From NCBI GenBank assembly GCA_947579665.1, contig CANPUZ010000063.1, positions 406,495 through 470,494 on the forward strand: a DNA stretch of 64,000 nucleotides. Reading direction: 5' to 3'. A program made the position numbers and the translations under genes. Positions 32,941 through 42,465 of the stretch are shown here, in pieces (within the stretch, counting starts at the first letter, position 1; each line of letters starts with the position of its first letter). This DNA comes from Sympetrum striolatum. Taxonomy: Eukaryota; Arthropoda; Insecta; Odonata; Libellulidae. The notes under the pieces were generated by a model. That model was not told the DNA's origin. It was given only the letters and a program-made list of their open reading frames with translations, and ran no database searches.

Positions 32941-33287
32941 CACTACTAAGATTAATAAATAAGAATTGGTTAGTCCCACGCTAAGATTGGTGTTACTTTA
33001 GCTCCAGATATAATATTACAGGACGTGCAACGCAATTACCATTGAACAATGAAAGCTACTCACGTGTACGTCGCCATGTTTGAAAATTTATATTCCACGT
33101 TGGTTACAATTACACTAAAGCTTTAAATGCTCTTTCACACGATCGAACATTATTTATCATGTTTGAATATATATTAATATATATACATATATATATTAAT
33201 ATCCTACCACGATGCTTAAAGTATTATACAATATTTATATGCGTTATGTATTTTCGTTCACACTTATATCAACCATTTCGTACTTAC

Positions 33288-33388
33288 AGATCTATTCTTC
33301 GCGGAAAACTGAACATGCGGAAGCCCTGCTCTCCATCAAAAGTTGATTTGCAGGCTTCTACTGCACATTTGTAGACTCTCTTCTCCAT
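33288..33388 (-). CDS. THAP-domain first exon of a P-element gene
   Basis: From ATG at 33388 (minus strand) the frame reads MEKRVYKCAVEACKST then FRMFSFPRRIDL. It shows the THAP signature CxVxxCxS..FxFP, the first half of the C2CH zinc finger. It ends at a strong splice donor, ATCT then GTAAGTAC, with the intron starting at 33287. The second half of the THAP domain was not found downstream, perhaps because of decay or a distant exon. THAP domains bind the P-element ends, and the C-terminal P exon lies downstream at 31010-31813 on the same strand. Confidence 0.7.
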
Positions 33389-33986
33389 TACAATCAAATA
33401 AACTTGATTCTGAATAAACAGGAACACGCTCTTCTCCTACAGCAAAACGAACATTCAATATGGCGTCTTCGGTCTCTTCGGTTCCGTTTGGTTTTTTATG
33501 TTTCTTAGCTTCTAGTAGTTCCTGAATGAGGTATGAGATGGCGTTAAACGGTAACCGTAGTCCCTATACCAGTCAACCCACCCTGGGTGAAAGTGTGCTG
33601 TTAGGCGAGTTGATTCCGTGATAGAGCTGTGTTTTGGGTGATCCTCTCCGATACATTTTTATGTTTGGAAGTGTTTTCTTAGCTGAAAACTTCATATATA
33701 TTCCGGCAAGCGTCGAAGAAGAGAAAAGGCGATGGAAAATTGTTTCGTGAAGGCTCAATCGAACAACCAAGTTTTGGAAGAGTGTTGTTTTCCCCCGATT
33801 TATGTCCATGTATAAAAGAACTTGAAAATTTGGGTGTTATAATGATAATTTGATTGCAAATTTTTTCTTAACATAGCATATAAAACATTTTATTGTAAAC
33901 AAAACCTCTTTTACACTTTATTTGATTGAAGTTGAATGTTACAGTTGTAAAATATGTTACATACATAAGCAAAGCATATTATTACC
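33389..33986. other. Region upstream of the THAP exon, no gene
   Basis: Possible promoter and end region of the P element. It has a GC-richer block at 33470-33610 (TAACCGTAGTCCCTATACC, AGTCAACCCACCCTGG). No terminal repeat could be confirmed. Confidence 0.35.
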
Positions 33987-34334
33987 TTACTTCTTTAACA
34001 ACTCTCTCTGTAAATTTATTATTCTAGTGGATGTTATTACTTTTTCATCCAAGCAACAAATGAGGGAATGGTCCACTGTAGAATGAGGTAATAGTATTTT
34101 GAACTCCCTGTACCTCTTCACTAGTCTCTCTACATGTATTCTCAATGCTGCTATCCTTTTTGTGTGCAGAACCTCAGGTTGAGTGAGTTTGGAACCAGCA
34201 TTGACACTGGGTGGCCTCACTAAGTTGCAATTTTTTGTGGCTAGCTGTGTGTTCCACTTTCTGTGCTTTATGATATTGCTAAAGTCTTCTTCAACCTGGT
34301 ACATCAAGTTACAACAATATAATTTACTTACCAT
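33987..34334 (-). pseudogene. DDE_Tnp_4 (Harbinger-type) transposase, C-terminal fragment
   Basis: An open frame of 115 residues on the minus strand. LTQPEVLHTKRIAALRIHVE followed by RLVKRYREFKIL is the conserved C-terminal stretch of DDE_Tnp_4 proteins (..IASLRIHVERAIGRIKxFxIL), with the Glu of RIHVER being the third catalytic residue. It closes with a typical RIINLQRELLKK end. The first two Asp residues and the N-terminus are missing; nothing comparable is seen upstream to 35100. It is a fragment of an element different from or rearranged relative to the one at 35153. Confidence 0.75.
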
Positions 34335-35149
34335 ATTCTAAAATTGTATGGAATAAGAGATTCAATCCAAATATTATCACAGTAATACAAACACAGGTAA
34401 AGTTAACCTAAAAATCAATCCAGATAGTCAAACAACATGCCTATAGAAGAAGAATTCCAAGAGAATGAAAGAGAACACAGACTGAGCAATAAATATTGAA
34501 CACAATGAATGGCTGTCTCAAAAATTCGTAAGTCTTACGATTTCCTTCCCAATCAATAGGCAGGAGAGCTTACAAATGAAATGATGCTCAGTCTTATTGG
34601 GATACCTATATGGATACTCGACCTTGTATAGCTGATCAAGTTTCAACAATGGCTGTATTCAGTAGCTGTTACGCTGTTTCGTCATTGGATTTTAAAGAAA
34701 GAGGCTACAACATAATGTAAATGTGAAGCTAAAAAGCTTCAAACTGAGTTTGGATTTGAAGTTTATATTTTCAAATAATGCAATAGAAAACGAAATCTTT
34801 CGTAACATTAAAATCGGGAATCGTAAAATCATGAACATGTGTATGTAGAAATACTGTAGCTGAGAAGAATCATTTCTCCTACTAAAGGCACTTTCTTTCA
34901 TGTTTGGCAGTCGTAGTCTTCTATAAACGTGAACAATATAAATTGTACGTTTCCGTAACGCAATCCAAAGCGCATTAATCTATTGATGTAATCTCTTACA
35001 TTTCCTCAACAGCATCACATAAGCAACCACCAGAAACTTCAGAAAGTATCACTCATGAAACATAAAAATGCCATCGTTCGTTCTTTAGACGTCAGCGCGT
35101 ATTTGCTTTCAAGCAAAATAAAGGGTCATATTGCGATAATCCTCATATC
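34335..35149. other. No gene recognised
   Basis: AT-rich spacer up to the TAA target site of the Harbinger element. Short ORFs only (for example 34692-34901 minus, low complexity). Confidence 0.45.
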
Positions 35150-35406
35150 TAAAGCTACGTCTTAACGAGACACAAAAATGTCCGACACTCAGTGTCGGAC
35201 ATCGAGTGTCTCCGTTAAGACGCCCAACATAGCAGTGTCGCGACACAAACTCATGAGTGTAGCGACACAAGTGTCGCTGGCTGAACTCTCCCGTTAAGAC
35301 GGCGCAAAATCAGCCATCGAAGACACCCGACACTGCTCTCGCAGTTTTCCGGCAGTCTGGATTAAGTGTCGCGAGAGTTGCCTGCTCTTTTTCAAGCGCG
35401 CTAGCG

Positions 35407-35727
35407 ATGGAAACAGGAAAGGGTCCAAAATCTAGGGAGGAATCAGTGGCATTAATTGAGAGCGTAGAGTTAACACCAGGGTTATGGGATACAAGCCAGA
35501 AAGAATACAGGGCTAGGGTAAAAAAAATCAAATTTACAATAATTTAGCGGAGAAGTATGGGGCAACGGCGGAGGAGATAAGCCGAAAGTGGCACAATCTC
35601 CGCACTCAATTCAATAACGAGATGAGAAAATTATTGAAAAGGAAATCGGAATCCGGGACAGAGGATGCTGGAAGGAGTAATTGGGACCTTTTTGGTAAAA
35701 TGAAGTTTGTGACAGGATCCTCTATAA
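35407..35727 (+). pseudogene. MADF-domain gene of the Harbinger element (5' part)
   Basis: From ATG 35407: ESVALIESVELTPGLWDTS then KEYRARVKK, then after a single-base frameshift in the run of eight A at about 35521-35529 the frame continues NNLAEKYGATAEEISRKWH and NLRTQFNNEMRKLLKR. This is a textbook MADF domain (Leu-Ile..Pro-Leu-Trp-Asp..Lys-Trp..Leu-Arg). MADF/Myb-like partner proteins of Harbinger bind the termini and help import the transposase. The gene is split at CCTCTATAA by a hAT-like MITE and resumes at 36370 (about 23 more codons, TDTIITLKSSQLS, to TAA-type stop near 36440). Confidence 0.8.
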
Positions 35728-36369
35728 CCCTAATACTCAACCTTTTTTGGCACCCGGGCACCAAAGAGCGCTTCCGAAAGCGAAGCGGGCACCACATAAC
35801 ATTTCCGTCCATGGTGACATTCAGGCCATCCCTTGGCAATATTATCACTTTACTAGTCAACCGTTGGCTGTTTGAAAAAAAAGTACCATGGTAAATAAGA
35901 TCCAAAATATTCCAACGCATATAATTTCATCACAACCTCACATCTCATATGTGAGAACCTCTCATGTGAGAAAGTCTCTATCTCCGAAGAAGATTTGATA
36001 ACGGGGAATACATCTGGTATGAAGGTTTTCGCTGCATGTGCACGGCTTTGTTCCGAAAAGCAGCAGTCCTTGATTATGAGGAGTTTGATAAATTGATAAG
36101 CTGAGCCGAGTTGAATCTTCGCATTCGTATAATGAACTAAATATGACATAGATACGCGTCTTGTTAATCTGGACATAGGCGATAAAAAATATTTACGAAA
36201 CCCAAGACCAGGACATCCAAGTTTCTGGCCCCTTCCCCTACAAACCTCCACTCTATCCCCGGTAGTGCAATCCCAAGAAATAATGTTGTAACAAATAAAA
36301 AAAATCTTTTTATCGAAGCTTGGCGGGCACTGTACGAGGTCGCTTCGGGCACCAGATTGAGTACCCCTG
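35728..36369. mobile_element. hAT-like MITE, 642 bp, inserted in the MADF gene
   Basis: Left end CCCTAATACTCAACC, right end (complement) CAGGGGTACTCAATCTGG: matched terminal repeats with some decay. Flanks are CTCTATAA (35720-35727) and CTCTGTAC (36370-36377), 6 of 8 identical, as expected for an aged 8-bp hAT duplication. GGCACC(C)GGGCACC words and CGGGCACCA near the ends support the pairing. Removing it rejoins the MADF reading frame. No transposase inside. Confidence 0.8.
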
Positions 36370-36377
36370 CTCTGTAC

Positions 36378-36989
36378 CATCCACGGACACCATCATTACA
36401 TTGAAATCTTCACAATTATCCATCCTTAATATAATCCTCTAACCATCTATTAATCACCTTGAATATCTCTATTATCGGATTTCATTCCGCGTTTATTGTA
36501 GGTAGAAACAATAATTCGACAGCTATCCTGCTACCTTCGCCAGGTTTTCTAAAAAGTTTTCAAATCTTTCTCTTCGCCATATAAAGTTTCAGATACTTTA
36601 CCATTCCCAGTCTTTACCAATAAATTCCTTTAATCCGATAATCCTCCTATATTGTTGACCTACCTCTCCCTTCTTTACCCCCTCCCCCCTCCGCTTAATG
36701 AACTATTATGGATAGTAATTGGCTATTAATAGTAATGACCTATTATGAAAAGTAATAGGTTCCCTTACATTGTAACCTTTTCTTCCCACACCTCCTCTTT
36801 GTTTGATATTTAAGCTGTTGAACTGAAGCTTCTAAATCTGATAATGGTGTTGAAAAAGGAAATAAAATAAAAGAATAAAAATTATATGAAAATATGAATG
36901 ACAAAAAAATATTAGTTAATTGGCATTAAAATTCTAGTACTTTTGGTCCAAATTTCTCCTTGTATTGAAGATTTATCCGAGACGTTACA
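36378..36989. other. Harbinger interior plus a possible retroelement tail
   Basis: The end of the MADF gene is followed by AT-rich sequence. At 36650-36890 a C-rich stretch (CCTCCCCCCTCC), then TCTGATAATGG and an A-rich tail (AAATAAAATAAAAG) resemble the tail called at 5780-5995. It may be a 5'-truncated Penelope-like insertion. Confidence 0.35.
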
Positions 36990-38640
36990 GATAATCGGTG
37001 AAAAATAAAAGATCCCATCATAGTTGTAGGAGGAGATTTTAACCTCCCACTTATTAATTGGCGGATTTTAACATGCTCCAACTCTAGTAGAGAGAGAAAA
37101 TTTTCTTAAAAATTAATCGATACTTTCTCGTTGCATGCGATAGAACAGGTAAACATGAGGAAAACTCGAACGACTCCTAGACTTACTAGCCACCACCCAC
37201 CCAAAATTCATAACTAATCTCGATATAGTTGACGGTATTTCAGACCATAATGTCATAATGGCGGGGATGAAAGCAGTAGCGGTTAAATCTCTTAAGCCAC
37301 CGAGGCAAGTATATGTAATTCGCAAAGCTAATTTTTCGGAGTTTAAGGTTTATATTAATGAGTGCAAGGATGATTTTTTCCGCTTCGTGGGTGAAAATAC
37401 AGTAAATGATAGTTGGATAGAGTTTCTCCGGATAATCAAAGAAGGTTTAATAAAATTCGTTCCTACTAACAATAAGAGCGTGCGTGAGCATAAAGAGCCA
37501 CCTAAAAGACGAAACCTAAATTACGAGCATTGCATAGGAAGCAAAGAGTCATTGACTCGCGATGGAGAAAACTCAAAGCATGCGGAAAGAACCATGAGCT
37601 CGAAGAACAAAACTATAGAGAAGTGCGAAAGTTAGATAAGGGAGAAGCGCGGAAAGAATGCCAGGAATATAGATCTCGAACCATATTAGAATCATTAGGT
37701 GGCGATCAGAAAGAATTTTGGTCATACGTGCGTGAGAACCGTGGAGGTCAATATTCTGTGCCTAGTCTCATAAGCGCGGAGGGAATTACCGTAACTAAAT
37801 CAGAAGATAAAGCTAACTTACTTAATGGGCACTACCAGAAATGCTTCACTGTAGACAATGGTTATGTTAATGTTTTACCTCGCGCATTGATTCAGAGATG
37901 TGCCCCATCGAGATATCGGTTGATGGAATTGGAAAATTATTGCGAGAGATTGATAGAAAAAAGGCGCCGTGACCCTAAGGTATTCCCGCTGTTGTAATAA
38001 AAACTTTAGCCGATCAAATTGCTCCGCTTCTACAGATTTTCTATCAGAAATCATTGGATGAGGGGACCGTCCCAATGTCGTGGAAAAAAGCTAATGTCAC
38101 TCCGGTGCGTAAGAAAGGGCGTGTGTCAAAACCAGATGATTATAGGCCAATTTTATTTAATTCAATGTTTTGCAAAATAATGGAGCATATTGTAGCGATA
38201 TCTATCATGCGCTTTCTTTCCGAAAACGGAGCAATTAGTCAAAGCCAGCACGGATCCCGTAAAGGTCTCACAAGACCCAGTTATCGCTTTTTATGAATAA
38301 CGTATCTAAAGCAGCAGACGGCGGTGTTAGATCAGACGAAGTTTTCCTAGATTTCAGAAAAAGATTTTCAAAAAGTTTATTCGTTCAGAATTAATAGACG
38401 AAGTAAGTGAAATATTAGTGCCAGTAAGGAGCGAACGCGATCTCCGAGAGGCCTCGACGAAGCGTTATAGAGAGGTAATCGCCAGGACGGATAATTACTT
38501 TTGGTCGTTTATTCCTCAGGCTATTAGAGATGCTAATAAGAATGAATGAATAATGGTGGTGTATTACACCCCCTGCCATATGCCTCTGGCGGCTCGCAGG
38601 GTACGTATCTAAATCTAAAATACTAAAAGGATAAATAAAT
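36990..38640 (+). pseudogene. LINE fragment (endonuclease to RT, internally deleted)
   Basis: Near 37025 IVVGGDFNLPLINW, and at 37240 SDHNVIM, mark the end of an APE-type endonuclease (GDFN and SDH motifs). Frames at 37258-37635 and 37530-37997 carry the linker (LGGDQKEFWSYVRE, TKSEDKANLLNGHYQKCFT). Frame 38054-38296 is the start of reverse transcriptase (WKKANVTPVRKKG, DDYRPILFNSMFCKIMEHIV, QHGSRKG). EVFLDFRK near 38335 is the next RT motif, then the sequence jumps to an unrelated C-terminus. The 3' end has CCCCCTGCCATATGCC and GGCGGCTCGCAGGG followed by repeats of ATCTAAA, a tail type I know from CR1/Jockey-like insect LINEs. Several stops and frameshifts. Confidence 0.8.
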
Positions 38641-38686
38641 ACCTGTCGCCAGATAGCGCAGAGTGATGGCTAATCTTATCTAAAGG

Positions 38687-38983
38687 CTAAATAGCTTTCT
38701 TCATATTGTCATCTCGTTTGAGAATCGCAGTGGAAACTTTTGCCAGTAGGTATTGAAAATCCGTTGAACCCATTCGGAAAAAGTTTTTATACTTTTTCTT
38801 ACTGCTCACTGCCCACTCAGAAACTAAACTTTCGTAAGTTCCCAATTCCCTTCTCCGAAGGAGCCATTCACTAGTTCGCCTACGTTTCTTTTTCTGCTTC
38901 CCTTTCCTACGTAAAGCTATGATCGAAGCAACAACGGCAGCAGCAGCACGAGAAGACATCCTGAGCTGTCTGTTGTAGCACAC
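38687..38983 (-). pseudogene. Harbinger transposase, N-terminal fragment
   Basis: The minus-strand frame of 98 residues starts near 38983 and has KKKRRRTSEWLLRRRELGTY, YKNFFRMGSTDFQYLLAKVS and ILKRDDNMKKAI. This is the typical start of arthropod Harbinger transposases (RRxWxRxWLLRR..G.Y..L..EL..ED...FxNFLRM....FexLL). The frame ends at 38687 exactly where the family would go on to the DDE_Tnp_4 catalytic domain; that domain is missing. An upstream minus-strand frame (38907-39143) lies in the terminal repeat zone. Confidence 0.8.
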
Positions 38984-39183
38984 AGTGCTCGCTCGCTTTC
39001 TCAGTACTCAAGTGTCTGACAGCGCTCGTTAAGACGGACGATACGCTGGTCTCGCGAGAGCTCTTCTCCGGACACTCGCAATCGAGTGTCGCGAGACTGC
39101 GAGAGCAACTCCGTGTGGACGGCAGTGTCTGGTGTCTCGACACTTATGTCGCGACACAAGTGTCCCGTTAAGACGTAGCTTAA

Positions 39184-39889
39184 GGAAGGTAAGCAGGTGA
39201 AGTAAGGGATGTAAAGGACGGTAAAGGACAGGGAAAACAAAAGAAAGGCGATATTTTTATTTCGAATTTAACAGAAGACGTGCGAATACAATCTTCGTTG
39301 CAATGATTAAGGGGGAGGAGGTAAAAACAAAAGAAAAACGATATGACGATGCAAATTCAAACAAGTTAACTACGAATGGCTCCTTCTATTGCGATAAAGC
39401 GATCGCTACGCAATTTAATAAATCAATGAAATTAAAAATTAGTTTAATAAAAGAATATGTTTATAAATATTGACATTCATAAAATTAATTATGATAAAAG
39501 TATACAATTAATAGGGAACTGCTAATGTTGACATAAATGTTTAATTTGACTCAATTAAATGATTTGGGAATGCAAAGCGAAAGGTACAAAAAAACACAAC
39601 TCCTACTGCATCGAAAAAATGTAAGGAAATTAAATAATTTAAATTTAAATAAATTAAATAATAAAAAATGCTAAATCGAGTAAAGCCTTACAAGGAGAAC
39701 CAGAAATTAATATTTCACAGTTAAGTATCGAAGCATCCCGACCCCACATTCGATTGTTCCTAAAAATGCATACAATTAAAAATAATTTATTTCTAGGTTT
39801 TTATTCGATTTAAATAAATTAAATATTAAACCATATATTATAGGTCTTCGTAAAAATATGAAGCTGATTTTAACTTTAATGGTTTTATT
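39184..39889. other. AT-rich, no gene
   Basis: Spacer after the Harbinger element; only A/T-rich low-information sequence with repeated AAATTAAATAA words near 39630-39665. Confidence 0.45.
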
Positions 39890-40175
39890 GCCATAAAATG
39901 TTGGCCTTTCTTCCCAATAATGCATGTCTCCCATACACCCGTTATGACTTCGACAATCACCGTCGTCGCCAGGGAATTGTTTACGCTCACAAAATAAACG
40001 CATATCTTCCGTCATTTTCGTCTGAATTCTCTCAATCTCGACTCGAATACTATATTCCACGACCAAAATAAGAATCTTCGTTCAATTTCCTTTCTTTTGG
40101 TGTTCGTCTCGATTTCGTACTACCATTATTTCCGATTAAATTCTTCGAAAGAATAAATGTCTGCAATCGATGAAA
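39890..40175. repeat. Copy of the dispersed repeat family
   Basis: TTGCCATAAAATGTTGGCCTT, then GTCGTCGCCAGGGAATTGTT, ATATTCCACGACCAAAATAA, TTCAATTTCCTTTCTTTTGG and ATTATTTCCGATTAAATTCT appear in the same order at 40925-41160. About 75-80% alike by eye. Related to 23040-23290. Confidence 0.7.
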
Positions 40176-40856
40176 ACGAACCTTACGTGCATTTCTTATG
40201 AAGGAGACGATTCGAGGCGTACAGAGTCGAACCAAGGATACTCTGGACAGACAAATATCAATATGTAATGCTACAATGACTCCCAATAATTTATAATCCT
40301 ATGTTACATGAAATTAATGTTCAAAAATTTATACTGACGGGAGTAACAGACATCGGATGCATAAATATACATACGAATGAGAATATAACAAGAAACAGAG
40401 TCCAAAAATCAAATCGGGGAAAAGAAGAACTGCAAATAAAAGCCCACGCATTGCTGACCGAGAACCGGAACAGAATGAAAAACAAAAATAGATCCGGGAA
40501 AGCCGGAATGTAAAATGGAGAGAAGCTTTCAATAGCTTATTTAATTGGGATTCTTTTCGTAAAAACGCGTCTTATCCGCCTTTATATAGCGAAGGACTGT
40601 CTGAAACAGCCCGTCGCATGGTTACCAAAAGTGTCGACACAGCGAAGTTCGGTCGCATTTGGCTAGCAGATGATGAAGAAAGGGAAACTGAATAGAGTCG
40701 TAAGAGAAATGAATATTAAACAGTTAAATTGTGAAACATCCTCATACGATATTGGTTTCCTCCTTAGTCAATTTTTATTTTACGTCATAATTTGATGTTT
40801 ATTTATTTTAAATATGATAAATTTTAAACCGTAATTATAAAAGGATATTTGCAAAA

Positions 40857-40859
<3 letters not shown>

Positions 40860-40893
<34 letters not shown>
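40860..40893. repeat. (TA)n microsatellite
   Basis: An uninterrupted TA run of about 14 units within ATGTATATAT...ATACATATTT. Confidence 0.95.
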
Positions 40894-40894
<1 letters not shown>

Positions 40895-40904
40895 TTATCG
40901 ACTT

Positions 40905-41165
40905 CCAAAGTTAACTAGACGTTTTATCGCCGTAAAATGTTGGCCTTTCTATTATCTTTCACATTAATTTTCGCACCTTCGTCGTTAGGGAATTGTTTAC
41001 AGTCACAAAATTACACGGATCTTTGGTCAGTTTTCTTTGATTTCTCTCTAAATGCTATATTTTACGACGAAAATAAGAATCTCGATTCAATTTCCTTTCT
41101 TTTCGTACTCATCTCAATTTCGTACGACAATTATTTCTGATTTAATTCTGCGAAATAAGAGTTGG
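40905..41165. repeat. Copy of the dispersed repeat family
   Basis: Second downstream copy in direct orientation, 1.0 kb after the first, sharing CGTAAAATGTTGGCCTTTCT, GTTAGGGAATTGTTTACA and TACGACAATTATTTCTGATT. A further partial match lies at 46790-46855. Confidence 0.7.
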
Positions 41166-41559
41166 GTAAGGAAAGAGGAATGGTGTCTTACGAATCCGCA
41201 GCATATATGCTTCAAGGTTATTCTTGGTCCGTAATGATAGATGGAAATAAGGCAGATTTTTGATGATATATTCCCTTTTTAATATAATTTTTATTTAATT
41301 TCCCCTTTAAACCTGGATTTGGGATACTTTATACAAATTGAACGCAAAATATATTAAACTAAAGCGTAGGCCGCTGTGGGCGGCTTTGGTGTGCTGGAAT
41401 TTGTCGTAGGTTTTGAATATTAAACTGGGGCGGAGAAAATTTTGAAAAAAATGCCCCGGAAAAGCGATTTTTCGTTCAAAAACGGAGGAAATCCGGGGAT
41501 TTTGTTCGGAATGATCGGTTTCTTTCGCTCCGATTTGTATGGATACATCGAGCACACCT

Positions 41560-42400
41560 TTCGAACCGTTTAGAAGAACGAGTAAAACGTTGTCAACGCA
41601 AATTTCGACATCATATCGAGAGGGTCGTCAAAAGTAGAAAAAGTATTGAAAATATTCTTAAGATTCGCTGCAATTTCTCCGTCCGGCATCGAATCCAGGT
41701 GATAATTTCTATGCAGAACCATAGAAGATTCCAGCTAAGCATGAAAATTCAAGCAGAAATATTGGCTGCAACTGCCTCAAACGATACATTCCTTAGGTGA
41801 GAAATTGAAATGTGCTCTGGCATCGAACCCAGAAACATCATGGTCTTCTCTATTTTTTTTTTCTTAAACCGAGTTTTAATATACATCTTCTATCTAAGTA
41901 ATCTTCAACTTCCTATTATTTCGATAAGACCATCAAAATAAATAATGAAAACTACCTCAATGTATTTTAAATGGGGGATATATTTACCGCCTGGCTTCGA
42001 ACCCAGGTCTCTCTGGTAATACTTTCTATGCAGCACAACAGAAGATCGCTATTTTTGACTATGTGTGAAAGTTCAAGCAAAAATATTGAATTTAACGCCA
42101 GATTTATGCATCGGCCTAGCATCGAACCCAGGAATTTTTCCGTGAAATTCATTTATGTTTTCGATAGATCATGACCATATATAAAGGCTCCTTGAGTTTC
42201 GATTCTCTACCTTTCGAGGAAGTATTTTTTAAAAATTCCCGAAAATCAAAGCAAGGGTTTTAAACGGGGAAAATCGGGACTTTGTGGCCCTCTGGAATCG
42301 AACCCATGAGAATGAGGTTCAAAATCTCATTATTTCTGTCGGTTACACGTTTTGGCCATTACGTGGTAAAAATTATAAGTCACTGACAATCACATTTACT
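41560..42400. repeat. Block of B-box satellite (diverged)
   Basis: The motif TCGAACCC (or TCGAATCC) occurs at about 41691, 41824, 42000, 42124 and 42299. Its surroundings (TTCTATGCAGCACAACAGAAG, GAAAATTCAAGCAGAAATAT, GGTTACACGTTTTGGCCATT) match the array at 60870-64000. Diverged from that array and shorter. Confidence 0.8.
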
Positions 42401-42465
42401 TTCAGTCTTTCAATTCAATATAGATTGCTGGATACGAAGCCTAATCGAAGATTTGCGCTATAAGG

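Larger units (their letters stand above)
35153..39180. mobile_element. PIF/Harbinger element with MADF and transposase genes, nested
   Basis: Left end AGCTACGTCTTAACG(A)GACAC and right end AGCTACGTCTTAACGGGACAC (complement) with TAA on both sides (35150-35152, 39181-39183). Terminal zones are rich in GTGTCGCGACACAAGTGTC-like words and repeats of GTTAAGACG. The contents match the two-gene PIF/Harbinger plan: a MADF DNA-binding gene reading inward from the left, a DDE_Tnp_4 transposase reading inward from the right. A hAT-like MITE and a LINE fragment have entered, and the transposase is cut short. Non-functional as it stands. Confidence 0.9.
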
